From the NCBI GenBank assembly GCA_029582165.1, contig CM055876.1:26133817-26197816 (forward strand): a stretch of DNA of 64,000 bases, written 5' to 3'. The position numbers were made by a program, and so were the translations under genes. The notes under the pieces were generated by a model. It searched no databases and was not told where the DNA came from. It saw nothing but the letters and a program-made list of their open reading frames with translations. Source of the stretch: Portulaca oleracea. Lineage: Eukaryota > Streptophyta > Magnoliopsida > Caryophyllales > Portulacaceae. How positions within the stretch are numbered: the first letter of the stretch is position 1; each line of letters opens with the position of its first letter. Below are positions 48,557 through 60,877 of the stretch, piece by piece.

Positions 48557-49673
48557 AGTGTACAAACATTCACTAAAACCATAATTTATCAATGAAACAC
48601 AGTAAATTCTATCAATTTCTCGTTCATAAAATAATCTCATGATCAGTATTTAATCTCTTACGACTGGATGTAGCTAGAGTGTACATGAATTTACTATTTT
48701 CATATACATTAGCAACCATCTAAATAGCCAATGGTTAAAAACCAAAATCCGAAGAGTAAACTTGTCTCAAAGCGTTTTGGAGCTTGTAACAATGAAAATT
48801 AATACGAACACAAGAACCATGTATGCTAATATAACAATACTTATGAATTATTTTAGTTGTTAAGAAAGTCATGCAAAATTAGAAAATCCTTAATTATTTA
48901 TCTACTTAATCGAAACTTACTTTCATTGGGAATGAAATTCTCAACACAAAAGAATAATTAGTTTGTTTTACAATGCAAGAAATGCATAGTTGTAACAGCC
49001 CGACATTTGGGGTATTACTTTACAATATTTTAATCCATTTAATCTTGATTTAGCGGAAGCTTATAAAGTCGGCAGTGCTACCACCACTTTCCCAAACAGT
49101 GAGAAAGCAAGGCTTATACTACGTACTATGATAAATTAAAATAATAAAGATAAAGGAAAATTAAAAGATGAACCATTTCAAATTAAACCAATAATATTCA
49201 AGTACTTTCTAATAATTCCTAATTGAACAAAATGTTCAATCTAACTAATACAATTATCTCAGCTAGCTATTTTGACCTTGGTGGTTCCTCTCTTCCCCGA
49301 TGCGTATCCCAATGGTACGTGCCATCTAAACCAAAACATAAAACATGAGTTTTGATCTCAGTACAATGCAATCCGGCCTACCACGTAAGATTCATTTTAT
49401 TTCAGCTATTTCAATTCATTTTGCAAAAGGCAGAGAGGGAAATAATGCAAGTAAAACATGATATAATTACTTATATTATTTATATTATTTATATTCACGA
49501 GTGTATATTTCTGGGTGTGGAACCCTTTTTATATTATTGTTGAGCCAGACTATATAATTCTAGGATCCTGTCATTCGCATGCTATTAACTCGGTATTAAC
49601 TGCACCTGCAGGAATGCTGTTAAGGGTCCACTAAAATAGTTGAGCCAAGAAAATAATTCCAAATATATAATAA
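48557..49673. other. Intergenic; possible LTR start at ~48992
   Basis: TGTAACAGCCCGACATTTGG at about 48992 looks like the start of a plant LTR, but no matching end or second LTR is seen. No gene supported. Confidence 0.35.
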
Positions 49674-50656
49674 CTAGGTCTCAACTTGTGCGATACACGG
49701 AGTATATTAAAATAGTCATTTTAAAAAATCAAAAATTTAATAGAAATTATAATTATTTAGAAAGATTATTCCAAAATAATTATAAATACTGATAATTGCA
49801 CCAAAATAATTTAATTAAACATTTATCTACTTTTTGATTGGTCGTAATTCCTACAATTAATATCTTTTCTCCATGAAGTGGGACCCACAAACCTTATTGT
49901 TAATATTACATAGATTGTTCCAAAATAATTATTATTACTGATAATTGCACCAAAATAATTTAATTCAACATTTATCTATTTTTTGATTGATCGAAATTCC
50001 TACAATTAATCTCTTTTCTCTATTCTACGAGACCTACAAACTTTACTATTAATATTATATTATTATTATTACTTCAAACTAACTATAATTATCGATATTC
50101 GCACCGAAATAATTTAATTCAACAATTATCTACTTTTTTATTGGTCGAAATCCCTACAATTAATCTCATTTCTCCATTCAGCGTGACCCACGAACTTTAC
50201 TGTTAATATTATATAGATTATTACAAAATAATTATAATTACTGATAGTTGCACCAAAATAATTTAATTCAACATTTATCTACTTTTTGATTGGTCGAAAT
50301 TCCTACAATTAATCTTCTTTCTCTATTCAGCGGGACCCACAAATTTTACTATTAATATTATATATATTATTATTATTTCAAATTAACTATAACTACTGAT
50401 AGTTGCACCGAAATAATTTAATTCACCATTTATCTACTTTTTGATTGGTCGAAATCCCTACAATTAATCTCCTTTCTCCATTCAGCGATACCCACAAACT
50501 TTAGATTATTCCAAAATCATTATAATTACTGATAGTTGCACCAAAATAATTTAATTCAGCATTTATCTACTTTTTGATTGGTCGAAATTCCTACAATTAA
50601 TCTCCTTTCTCTATTCAACAGGACCCACAGACTTTAATATTATTATTATTATATAG

Positions 50657-50692
<36 letters not shown>

Positions 50693-51398
50693 TCCCAAAA
50701 TAATTACTGATATTTAGACCAAAATAATTTAATTCAGTATTTATCTATCTTTTAATTGGTCGAAATCCTTAAAATTAATATCCTTTCTCCATTTAGCGGG
50801 ACCCAAACACTTTATCCTTTATATTATATAGATTATTATTATTATTATTATTATATAGATTATTATTATTATTATTATTATTTATTATTATTATTATTAT
50901 AGGCAACACCAAAATAATTACTGTTATTTCTACCAAAATAATTTAATTAAGAGTCCAAAGTAGTCAATGATTAGTGATACTTTCTGGTTTTTTAATTTTA
51001 AAATAAAATCCCGATTGAAAATTAAAAAAATAGAAAATAGAAAAAAATATAATTTTCTACGTTGTGATTGACCAGTTCTCCTACAGTTACTCCAGTGGCA
51101 CTATTTCGTGGGACCTACAATGATTTCTATTATAATATATAGATTATTATTATTATTATAGGCAACACAAAAATAATTACTGTTATTTGCACAGAAATAA
51201 TTTAAATTAGAGTCTAAAGCAGTCAAGGTGATACTTTCTGATTTTTTAATTTTTAAAATAAAATTCGGATTGAAAATAAAAAAAACTTGAAAATATAAAA
51301 AAAATTTCTAGGTTATGATTGACCAATTCCCCTGCAGTCACTCCCGTAACTCTATTTCGTGGGACCCACATAATTTCTATTATAATATATAGATATAG

Positions 51399-51446
<48 letters not shown>

Positions 51447-51584
51447 GCCAAAATAATTACTGATATTTGGACCAATATAATTTAATTCAGTATTTATCTA
51501 TCTTCTAATTGGTTGAAATCCGTACAATTAATCTCTTTTCTCCATTTAGCGGGACCCAAAAACGTTACAATTAATATTATATAG

Positions 51585-51641
<57 letters not shown>

Positions 51642-51911
51642 GTTATTATTATTATTATTATAGGCAACACTAAAATAATTATTGTTATTTGCACCAAAAT
51701 AATTTAATTCAAAGTCCAAACCAGTCGAGTCAAGAATTAGTGATACTTTCTGTTTTTTTTAATTTTAAAATAAAATCTGGATTGAGAAAAAAATTGAAAA
51801 TAGAAAAAAAATATATATAATTTTCTACGTTATGATTGGCCAATTCGCCTACAGTCACTCCCGTGACTCTATTTCGTGGGACCCACAATGATTTATATTA
51901 TAATATATAGA
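49674..51911 (-). mobile_element. Helitron C with tandemly amplified 5'-end units
   Basis: Minus-strand 3' end: CTCCGTGTATCGCACAAG-type hairpin, then GTTGAGACCTAG followed by T. The 5' end is TCTATATATTATAATATA preceded by A. Between them are about eleven tandem units marked by CCAAAATAATTTAATTCA and ATTGGTCGAAAT, at about 49801, 49950, 50104, 50253, 50408, 50541, 50719, 50932, 51192, 51472 and 51693. Spacing is about 150 bp at first, growing to 180-280 bp as (ATT)n tracts expand. Most units end in TTAATATTATATAGATT, which is the Helitron 5' end itself. No protein coding. Confidence 0.75.
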
Positions 51912-52208
51912 TAATTTGAGTATAGTAAGATGAATAATTGACAAGTATAATTACCGGAAAAATTTAAAAACTCTTTTAGAATTAATTAGCTCTTTGACTT
52001 GTTCAATATAGTATCACTTGCATGACCAACGTGCACTTCAATTGACTATAGAATATTTCCAGTAATCATACACGATTTATTTGACGAAGTGGCCTCCAAA
52101 ATAAATTAAAATTTTATAATATAAGATAAGAAGGTTAAGTAAAACTTATTAAAATTAAATTGTATAATTTTTTTTTTGAATTCGGGTAAAAGAAGATTAC
52201 AAAGAAAT

Positions 52209-53090
52209 TTAGGAGACCCTTCTCTCAAGGCGCCTTCCTAAGTTATCATGAAATAAAATAAAAGAAAACTCGGATGACGGGCAAAGACTCCAAACTTCTA
52301 GGTTTTGAGTGGAGTGCCCCTTGTTTGCAAACCAGTCTGCCGCCATATTGGCTTCCCTAAAAATATGTTTTATCGAAACATCATCGAACATTTGTAGATA
52401 CATCTTAATATCTCTAATAGTCATATCAATCTGCCACGGCACTTTGAACACGCTTTTAATTGCCTGGACAAGAACCAAGTTGTCACTCTCAATCTGGACC
52501 TTCTTGCAACCTGCTTAAAGAGCATGCTCAACCCCTACTTTGAGAGCCAGGGCTTCCGCAAGTAAAATAGGCTACGAGTGGAGTTTGACAGACCTAGCAC
52601 GGAGGAGTCTACCCAGATAGTCATGTATGATGAACCCATCTGCTGCTCCGTGTTGAGTTACTGAGCCATCACAGTTGAGTTTAACCCACCCGGGGTTAGG
52701 ACGATCCCAAGCAATATGCAACGCATTTTGGGTACGAGAAGAAGTAGGCCACCGTCTTTGAAGAGAACAGGGAGAAGCGTTGAAGGAGGTTCTAGCTTGC
52801 CACTCCGCGTAATTCTTCTTGCTCGAATAATAACTCTAACACTGTTGAAGATGGAATTGTTGTAGGTACAGTCATTCCTCTCCTTCCAAATGCTCCAGAG
52901 AAGGTAAGTGACTCTTTTGAGCTCATTGAGGGAAAGTGTAGCGTGAAGATTTAAAAGAATATCCTTGCCACTCGAATCAAGTGGCCAATCAATTGTGGAG
53001 TTTAACCAATTGTGTTTCCTTACTATTTTCTACACTTTTCCAGTAAAGTGACATTGATGGATCAAATGTTGATCAGTTGACCAGTAAAAA
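52209..53090 (-). pseudogene. RNase H-like (RVT_3) protein with zf-RVT remnant, LINE-derived or related
   Basis: Minus-strand order: a zf-RVT-like tail (TYLLWSIWKERND), a linker, PGWVKLNCDGSVTQHG (first RNase H Asp), LAEALALKVGVEHAL, VQIESDNLVLVQAI (Glu and Asp region) and IFREANMAADWFANKG, ending at a TAA at 52209. In-frame stops fall within the RNase H part (after VKLHS and after VEHAL) and near the zf-RVT segment. Such proteins are abundant in plants as LINE 3' ends or free RNase H-like genes. No reverse transcriptase was found further upstream, so it is 5'-truncated, as is usual for LINEs. Confidence 0.75.
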
Positions 53091-53280
53091 ATAAGGAGGC
53101 TATCAAGTCGTGAATGACTATATATGGTTGCTCAAATGCAACGACAACCACACACATGGGCGTGCATTCCATTGAAATAGAATAACAATATTAACGAAAT
53201 TTAAATATAACATAAAAAAATATAAATGACAATTCCAAGAAAATTATACTCAATTGTAAACTATTTTCAATTTTACATGT

Positions 53281-54131
53281 TCATTCAATCCTATTATCCT
53301 TCTCTAGAAAGATTGTTATCATACGTATAGCATATGCTAATGTTGCAGTCTCAAACTCAGGTCCTAATTGAAGATCCAATGGATACTTTGTCACATGATG
53401 GTTTTGTGTGGGATTTGCTTCTCGATCAGCTTGTTGTTGCTTGACAGCCTCCAACATGCGCAAATATAGAAACTAAATTTAGTAGGGTCAAAGTTAAAGT
53501 CGTGAGTACTTGAAAATTTACATCTGTTTAATAACATTCAATAATATTAAAATTTAAACACAAACAACTTGTAAACCTTATTTTAAAATCGGTATGATCC
53601 ATAATATATATAGTGTATGATATGTAATATATTGGATTACAAATATGCTCAAATTTCTTCTATTTTTTCATTTTATACTTAAAATGATAAGTAGAATTAT
53701 AATTAACTTATTAAATGATATTATGTAAGTATATTTTCATTAAAAAATAATAATATTTCTACCTTTTCTCTAAAAAGGATCATATAACCCCAGCTCCGCC
53801 CTTGGCCTCCAACATCTTTTCTTAAATTGTCTCCCAATTTTTTATAGCGAGCTTCATCTTTAGTGGAAAAGCAATGTCCTCATCAGTCATTCTCATGTCA
53901 TGTTCTATACGGTCATTGAGCAATATATCGGGCGCCCTCAATAACATGTACTACAATAGTTAAGAAATCCAATCTACAAGTGGAAGTATTGCGACTGTTA
54001 TACAAATTGTTAACCACTCTCCTAAGACTCGTTGAAGCAATGTTTTCACAATCATCAATAGCACTGATTGTATAAAGAACCGGAAAACCAACCGACACGG
54101 AACCTTCTTCTATTCCTGCGTAACCTTCCAA
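53281..54131 (-). pseudogene. Ribosome-inactivating-protein-like fragment, broken and interrupted
   Basis: Two minus-strand segments, 54131-53820 and about 53460-53281, look like parts of the C-terminal half of a RIP (rRNA N-glycosylase) domain. The first has the helix with the Glu-x-Ala-Arg active-site pattern and the preceding Leu-Tyr-Asn helix. A frameshift near 53925 and a stop near 53828 follow. The segments are separated by a ~347-bp insertion (53458-53804). The N-terminal half, including the usual substrate-binding tyrosines, was not found. The remnant is inactive. The family call rests on motif spacing only and is moderate. Confidence 0.45.
53458..53804. mobile_element. ~347-bp insertion with 11-bp target duplication
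   Basis: GCCTCCAACAT occurs at 53447-53457 and 53805-53815. The text between is AT-rich, and its right edge reads in reverse AAGGGCGGAGCTGGGGTTAT. The 11-bp duplication length suggests a SINE or another target-primed element. It lies within the RIP-like pseudogene. Confidence 0.5.
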
Positions 54132-56757
54132 ATGGTTCTCATTACCACTATGAAAGAGAATACCATAAAAAGTGTTAAACCCATGCTATCCACGAGTATA
54201 TTAAAAATTAAATATTTAATAATTAAAAAGACAATTATAATATAAATGTATATAAAAATTATAATGAAAACTCATAGGTGTAAATTGTATAATACATATT
54301 TACTCGCAATAAGTATAACAATACTCGTGATTCACAGGTGTATTAAAAAGTACAGAAAATAAAAAGATGACAACAATATAAATATTCATGGAGATTATAA
54401 AGTTAAAATACATAAATAATATCATTAGACATGGGTTAACATATAATCTATGTGTAAATTTTGAAGGAAAAAAGTAAAAATAATATCATCACATAAAATA
54501 ATGACATAATAAAATATTCCAAGGAAAATTATATGCTACGAATATTGAATAATGTGGCGCCAATAATGAATCGTATCATATGTCTCGCACCTGCAATTAA
54601 ATTTTATCATTTATTCAGTTATATAATTACATTAAAAAAATTATATAAATTGAATTTAATGTGTTTTCCCTTTCAATATTGGGCCAATTACCATACTAAT
54701 GCCCGGAATGAACAAATTTCAAATGAGTTGAAATGCTTGATGCGCAAAAATTTGTCAAATGGTAATAGAGAATTTGCTTCAAATACTAAAAGAGAAATTA
54801 ATTATAGTAGGAAACTCGAGGTATAACATAATACGGTAATATCATTGCTATCTTCATACCAATACTAATATATCCTATAACATGGGCTGAAATTAGCATG
54901 AATTTACGAACCATAAAAGCATATATACCCACTATCAGAATGTATGAGACAGGCATGAAATGACCCCCATAAAGTAACAAATTAAAAGAAAAATCACATA
55001 AAAAAATTAAGAAGAAAACAAAAATAAAACTGTGTAAGCACCGAAATCTTACGAAATTTTGTTTGTCAAGGCCCGTTCAAAACACCATTGATGTTTGCAT
55101 TTTATTAAGCTGAACCAATTGTCTTCCAGATTAACCAACAAAATGGAAGTAGTTTACGACTTTAATTTCAATACTTATAATTTGAGAGTTGTATTAGGGA
55201 AGTTGTCATCATCAACCTCACCAAACCTCATTGTATCATCAGGCAATGATAATGCAAAACGCAAATAAGTAGCGACAATCAGACAATGATGATGACTTTA
55301 TATTTCATAGAATGGGAATGATGATTTTTGAACTGGGTGTTTTGGCAAGTCTGAAAAGAAGAGCGAGACAAAGAGGGGCGTGAAAGGATAGAGATGGGGA
55401 GACGACTCTAAAACTACTTAGAAGCCCATCTATGTTGATGAGGATAAATATAAGGAGTTATAATTGAAAAAAAAAATCAAATCTTGAAAGTGTTATAACT
55501 GCAAAAATTAAGGGATAATAAAATCAAATACTGAAGGTGGTTATAACTGAAAAAATAAAGGGATAATAACTGCAAAGGTTTAGAGTTTGAGTTTGGGTAA
55601 AATACTGTATTTTTATGGGCGGAAAAAGTGGTTACTTATTTTTATTTTTCTAAATTCTCATTGACTAGAAAGACCGAAATTCGCTCTCAGCTCACGATTT
55701 CAAAATTTGAACATATTAATTTTATATATTTATATATGTTGGTTCTTGGCTTTGCATGTAAAAATTATTGAACACAAAATATGTGATACATGATAAATAT
55801 TTGAGTATAAAATTGATACTATATAATTGCGATAAAAATGAATAGCAACTGCATGTACATTTCCTTCTTGAATTTCGATTGAGCCCTAGAATTGGGGAGA
55901 TTATTCCAACTTTTGTACCAAAATACATGTGTAAAATTATTTAAATACAAATTAGTAAAATAAAAGAGAATATCTATTGGGAAGTAATTGAAAATAGTTA
56001 TATAAGGAAATTACCTAAAAGAGAAGATTAGATAAATTGGGCTGCTCGTCACTTTGATTGGGAGTACTGGGCTTAGTTAGGAGATGGATCCAAGAGATGG
56101 TCAAAATAGCATTGACCCACAAGAATTTTAGCTAATTCACACCTTCCCTTTATTTCTTTTATGTCAGAAAACAAAGAGGAACAGAGGAAACACAGGGGCT
56201 GGCGGCGGACTCGCAGCTCACGACCGCTCCGGTGAGAAGGACCACCGCACTTTGGGCGTTTTCCGGCGGGTAAGGGTTGTAAGATGGCGGTCTGGGTGGT
56301 GGTGGTGAATGATGGTGATGGTGGTTCTTTAATAGCGGTATAAAAACAGTGAAAATTGATAGAAAGATGAAAGTTTTGCTTGCTAGATTAGGGTATAATT
56401 TGTATACAATTTATAGGTATAGTTTTAAAGCTTGATGAGTCACCACTATGAGTTTGCTGTCAATTGGAGAAGCTATACTCTTGCCACTTTGCATTGGTGT
56501 TTGAAATTGGGGTCATGGAAGCTTGGTCAAGGAGCTTGAATGTGAAATATGTTGGAAAAAGACAACAAGGGTAGGCAATGGGTTGGCATGACTTTTGACA
56601 AATAAAGAGCTTGATGAGTAAAGAGGCAACACAAATTAATAAATTTGAGTAAATAAAATAATTATTTGGAGGATTTTGAGAGATTAACTCACTTTATAAA
56701 CTTGAATTTGAATACCAAAAGTTTGATGGATATTTGACATGTATTTAAGAGGAGTTC

Positions 56758-56795
<38 letters not shown>

Positions 56796-56954
56796 GAAAT
56801 TTAGGGAAGGTAAAAGGATTTAAGTAATCAGAATTACAGTTTTGACCCTGTTCTTTTATGCGGTATGTTGCGGTATGACGCGGTATAGTGTGGTGAAATT
56901 GTGGTGGGTATGGTGAAATTGTGGTGGGTTATTGGTAAGTTGTGGTAAGTTTGT

Positions 56955-56956
<2 letters not shown>
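54132..56956. other. Intergenic; one exon-like GC-rich patch
   Basis: Mostly AT-rich with no supported gene. 56195-56300 is GC-rich and ends in a possible donor (CCGGCGGGTAAGG), looking like a leader or first exon without a continuation. An (AAT)n tract lies at about 56758-56792. Confidence 0.4.

Positions 56957-57016
<60 letters not shown>
56957..57016. repeat. (TA)n microsatellite
   Basis: Uninterrupted TA repeat of about 60 bp. Confidence 0.9.
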
Positions 57017-57020
<4 letters not shown>

Positions 57021-57211
57021 TTGTATTGGTAATTGTGAAAAATTAATTAGAAAAAGTGAGTTGAAATATTGTATTGTTTTTGGATGATTAAAAAAATGGT
57101 TGAAAAAGTATTGTATTGAAAAAAGTGGGTAGAAAAAGTATTGATTGAAAATTTTTATTAAAGATATATAATGAATTTGAAAAAGTAATTTTTATTAATG
57201 ACAATAGTGTT

Positions 57212-57330
57212 GTTTTTGGTGTGCTGGTAAGAACACTCCTAGGCTATTGTTGATATGTAGAGTTCAAATCTGTAGACATACTTTATATCTGCCTTCTTCA
57301 TTCTTTTTTTTTTTAATTTTTTATTTTACC
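57212..57330 (+). mobile_element. Possible tRNA-derived SINE head
   Basis: GTGTGCTGGTAAGAACAC resembles a pol III box A and AGAGTTCAAATCTG about 45 bp later matches box B; a T-rich tail follows at about 57303. Body and target duplication not resolved. Confidence 0.4.
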
Positions 57331-57529
57331 CCTTGGCATTCTATTAACTCAATTTGTTAATTCTTTTCCCTTTCAATTCACTTTTCATTTAAATATTTTC
57401 ACCTTATTTGCCATCCATTTTCTCTTTTTTTTGTCACTTTATATTTTTCTCTTTTTTTTATATAGTCATTTTATATTTTCCAATCTAATTGTATCTTTCA
57501 GTTTTTGTTTTATTTTTTTTACTCGCACA

Positions 57530-58480
57530 AAATTCTTTGCGTACTAACACAGGCTCTTTACACGCCAACATTGACTCCTTTACATGTTTCTAATACAAAC
57601 TCACACTAATTTTTTTGTAGTATATTTCTAGGCATTAGTTATATCTAAAACTGAGATTGCACATTATAGTTATACACACTATAACAGTATCTCTTTTCAT
57701 ACATTACTATGTATTACACATTAGTATAAACGCTACACTAGTACAAACTTTTTTACACACTAATGTAGTCTTCTTCGCATAAACTCCTTTGTACATTAGT
57801 ACAAACTCTTTTATACACTATTACAAATTTCTTTGCACACTACCATGAAGTTTTATACGTATACTAGCACAAAATCCTCTAAATAATGATTTTATGTGTT
57901 TTTTTAGGTTTTTCTATGACAAAAGGTATCTTGTAGTCTCGTGAAATATTTTTTTCGTACACTATGTGTTGTTAATTGCACGCTACCATAAACTGCATTA
58001 GACACTAACACAAACTCATATGCACGCTAACATTATCATTTCATATGTGCATAAGTAACATCATTTTTTATGTGCATATTATGCTTGGTGTGTGAATTAA
58101 TTAGTGTGTAATAGTGTAATAATTAGTGCGCAAAATCGTTATATTTAGTGTGTAATACTTGTTAGTGTGCTTAAGAATATATTTAAGTGGGTAATAGTAC
58201 AATCACTAGTGTCCACAAGTATTATGTTTAATGCGTAATATTATAATGCCCAAAAGCATCCCACAAAAAAATTAGCATGTAAATAAATATGTGCTAGTGT
58301 GCAAAGAAGTATATACTAGTGTGTAAAGACGTTTATGTTAGTGTGCAAAGGAATCGATGATGATGTGCAAATTAAGATGTATATGAATAGTAGTATGTAA
58401 ATGAATATGTGTTAGTGTGCAAAGGAGTTTATGATAGTGTGGAAAATAGTTTATGTTAGTGTGCAGATGAACAAGACACG
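57530..58480. repeat. Short-motif cluster with orientation switch
   Basis: Motifs of the type ACACTAACACAAACTCNTTT dominate 57530-57870. Their reverse complements (TTAGTGTGCAAAGGAGTTTA type) dominate 58080-58460, with the switch near 57950-58060. The whole is a loose palindrome of about 1 kb built from 20-25-bp units. No ORF. Confidence 0.6.
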
Positions 58481-59400
58481 ACAAATATCACTATTACACA
58501 TTAACTAAGATATTTAACCGAACTAAATATTGCACTATTACATATTAAACTTAACATTTATGCAAACCAATATTTTACTTTATATAAGAGCCACGCCAAA
58601 AGAAAAAAAAAAACCAATACACACATAAGTAAATTAGCATGCAAAGGAGTATGTGCTAGTGTACAAAGAAGTCTATACTAGAGTGCAAAGACGTTTATAC
58701 TAGTGTGCAAAGGAGTCGGTGATGATGTGCAAATTAAGAGGTATATGTATAATAGTGTGTAAATGAATATGTGTTAGTGTGCAAAGGGGTTTATGATAGT
58801 GTGGAAAATAGTTTATGTTAGTGTGCAGATGAACAAGACATGCCAAATATCACTATTACACATTAACTAAGATATTTAACCATACTAAATATTGCACTAT
58901 TATATATTAAACTAGTCTTAAACCCGTGCAATATGCACGGTGTAGGAAAAAATAGTTATTTTTATAGAAAATAAAAAAATAAACTATATACAAATAGGAA
59001 TATAAATTAGAAAGAACGAAACATTAATGATATTATTAAATGAAAACGTACTGTAATATAATTGTTTAAACAAAATATACACAAAATCAAGATTATTATT
59101 ATTAATCTCCTTTTTCCATTCCTCATTTGGTGGGACCCATAAATTTATTATTATTATTATTATTATTATATTATTATTATTATTATTCAAAAATAATTAT
59201 TGATATTTGGACCAAAATAATTTAATTCAGTATTTATCTATCTTCTGATTGGTCGAAATCTCTACAATTAATCTCCTTTCTGCTTTTACGGGACCCACAA
59301 ACTTTACTATTAATATTATATAGATTCAACATTTATGCAAACCAATATTTTACTTTATATAAGAGCTACACAAAAAAAAAAAAACAAATACACACAAAAG
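58271..59400. repeat. Two tandem copies of a ~362-bp unit, the second split by a Helitron
   Basis: ATTAGCATG landmarks at 58271 and 58633 start near-identical copies running through CACTATTACACATTAACTAA and ACATTTATGCAAACCAATAT to an A-rich stretch. In copy two the last 80 bp resume at 59325 after the Helitron at 58912-59324. Confidence 0.8.
58912..59324 (-). mobile_element. Helitron D, 413 bp, non-autonomous, relative of Helitron C
   Basis: Minus-strand 5' end TCTATATAATATTAATAG preceded by A; 3' end CCGTGCATATTGCACGG hairpin, then GTTTAAGACTAG followed by T. The internal text matches one unit of Helitron C (AAAATAATTTAATTCAGTAT, GATTGGTCGAAAT, GGGACCCACAAACTTTA). The neighbouring 362-bp repeat copy shows the uninterrupted site. 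Confidence 0.85.
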
Positions 59401-59430
59401 CAAATTAATATTTATACATACTATATTGGT

Positions 59431-59436
<6 letters not shown>

Positions 59437-59474
<38 letters not shown>
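59437..59474. repeat. (TA)n microsatellite
   Basis: Short uninterrupted TA repeat. Confidence 0.85.
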
Positions 59475-59481
<7 letters not shown>

Positions 59482-59633
59482 GAATTGTGAAAAAAAATTA
59501 GGATTTGCAAAGAAAATTAAAAAGATTACTAGCAGTCTAGCAGACAATTTTTTTTCCTAAATTTAAAATTTGTCTAAAGAAGAATGTTACATATTAAATA
59601 TTTCATGTGAAAGAAGAGAAATAATTCAAATAA

Positions 59634-60843
59634 GGGTTATTGGATTCTAATAATACGAACTTTGGGCCATATAAGACTTAATAATACGAACTTTCAATTT
59701 GATTCTTAATAATACGAACTTTGACCCCCTGTTGCCCCCAATAACATGCCACCGAGTTAGGATTTTTTTGACTCCCCGGTAAAATGACTTGGCAGGCCAG
59801 ACATGTGTTCCCTCTTGTTTGACCTTGCCACCTCAGCCATTGACCAAAAAAAATGCCATGTCAGCCACTTATTTTCCCTCTCCTCTCTCTCTCTCTCTCT
59901 CTCTGGATTTCAAGCTAGCCCCCCCTCAATGGCTGCCACAATTTGCTTCTTCTTCCTCCCTCTTTCTCTCTCCTCTGTCTCTCCATACCAAACCCAGATT
60001 CGATTACAAATTCGATTACAAAGATTCGATGAATGAGTAACAAATGAAGCTAAAAGATCCACATCCCTGTTTTAATGGCGATTTCCTTGAAATCTCGCCG
60101 ATTGTTGTTGCTAGGTTTTGTGTTCTTCGCTTGGAATTCGAGATCTATGAACTCTTTCATGGTGGTTTTGGAATCTTCGAATTCATCTTCATCTTCGACC
60201 ACATTTCGGAAATCGGAAACCCTAGAAATCTCAAAACCATCGCAATTACTCTCAACTTCTTCTTCTACTACCTCAGGAACAGGACATGTACCTTTCCCTA
60301 GAAACCCTAAATTCTTCGACTCAACCCTCACGTCGTCGCTCAATCCGCCATTACCGTCGTCGTCGTCGAGGTCGAAGAGATTAGAGAGCGAGCTCCGGCC
60401 CCTGACGTCACACGATCGGCGGCGAGGCTCCAACCCAAGCACACAAAGTGGAAGCTCCATCGTCGGAGATGGTGGGGTTGAATTCATAAATTGCGGATTC
60501 CAGGGTTTACCTGAAGTTGATTTCGTTAAATTTGACTATTTTGATTTGTGGGTGCCTACACTTTCATTCTAAAGATGTGTTCTTGTGGAGGTAAAGTTGT
60601 CAAAGTTGCAATTTTGAGTTGTCTGCAACATAAGGTAGCAATTTTGGTTGCTTTTTGGCGCTTGAGTTAGGTTTTGTGATAGTATAGTAGGATAACAAAG
60701 GAGGGTTTTGCTGAATTTTGTCGGGTTTTGCTGAATTTTGTCAGATTTTGGCTGTTGAAGTTGTGAGTTTCCCCTTTTCTGGATTCGAGGCTTGTATTTT
60801 GTATGGATTCATCATCAATTCCTAATTTTCCTGATTCTGGAAC

Positions 60844-60877
<34 letters not shown>

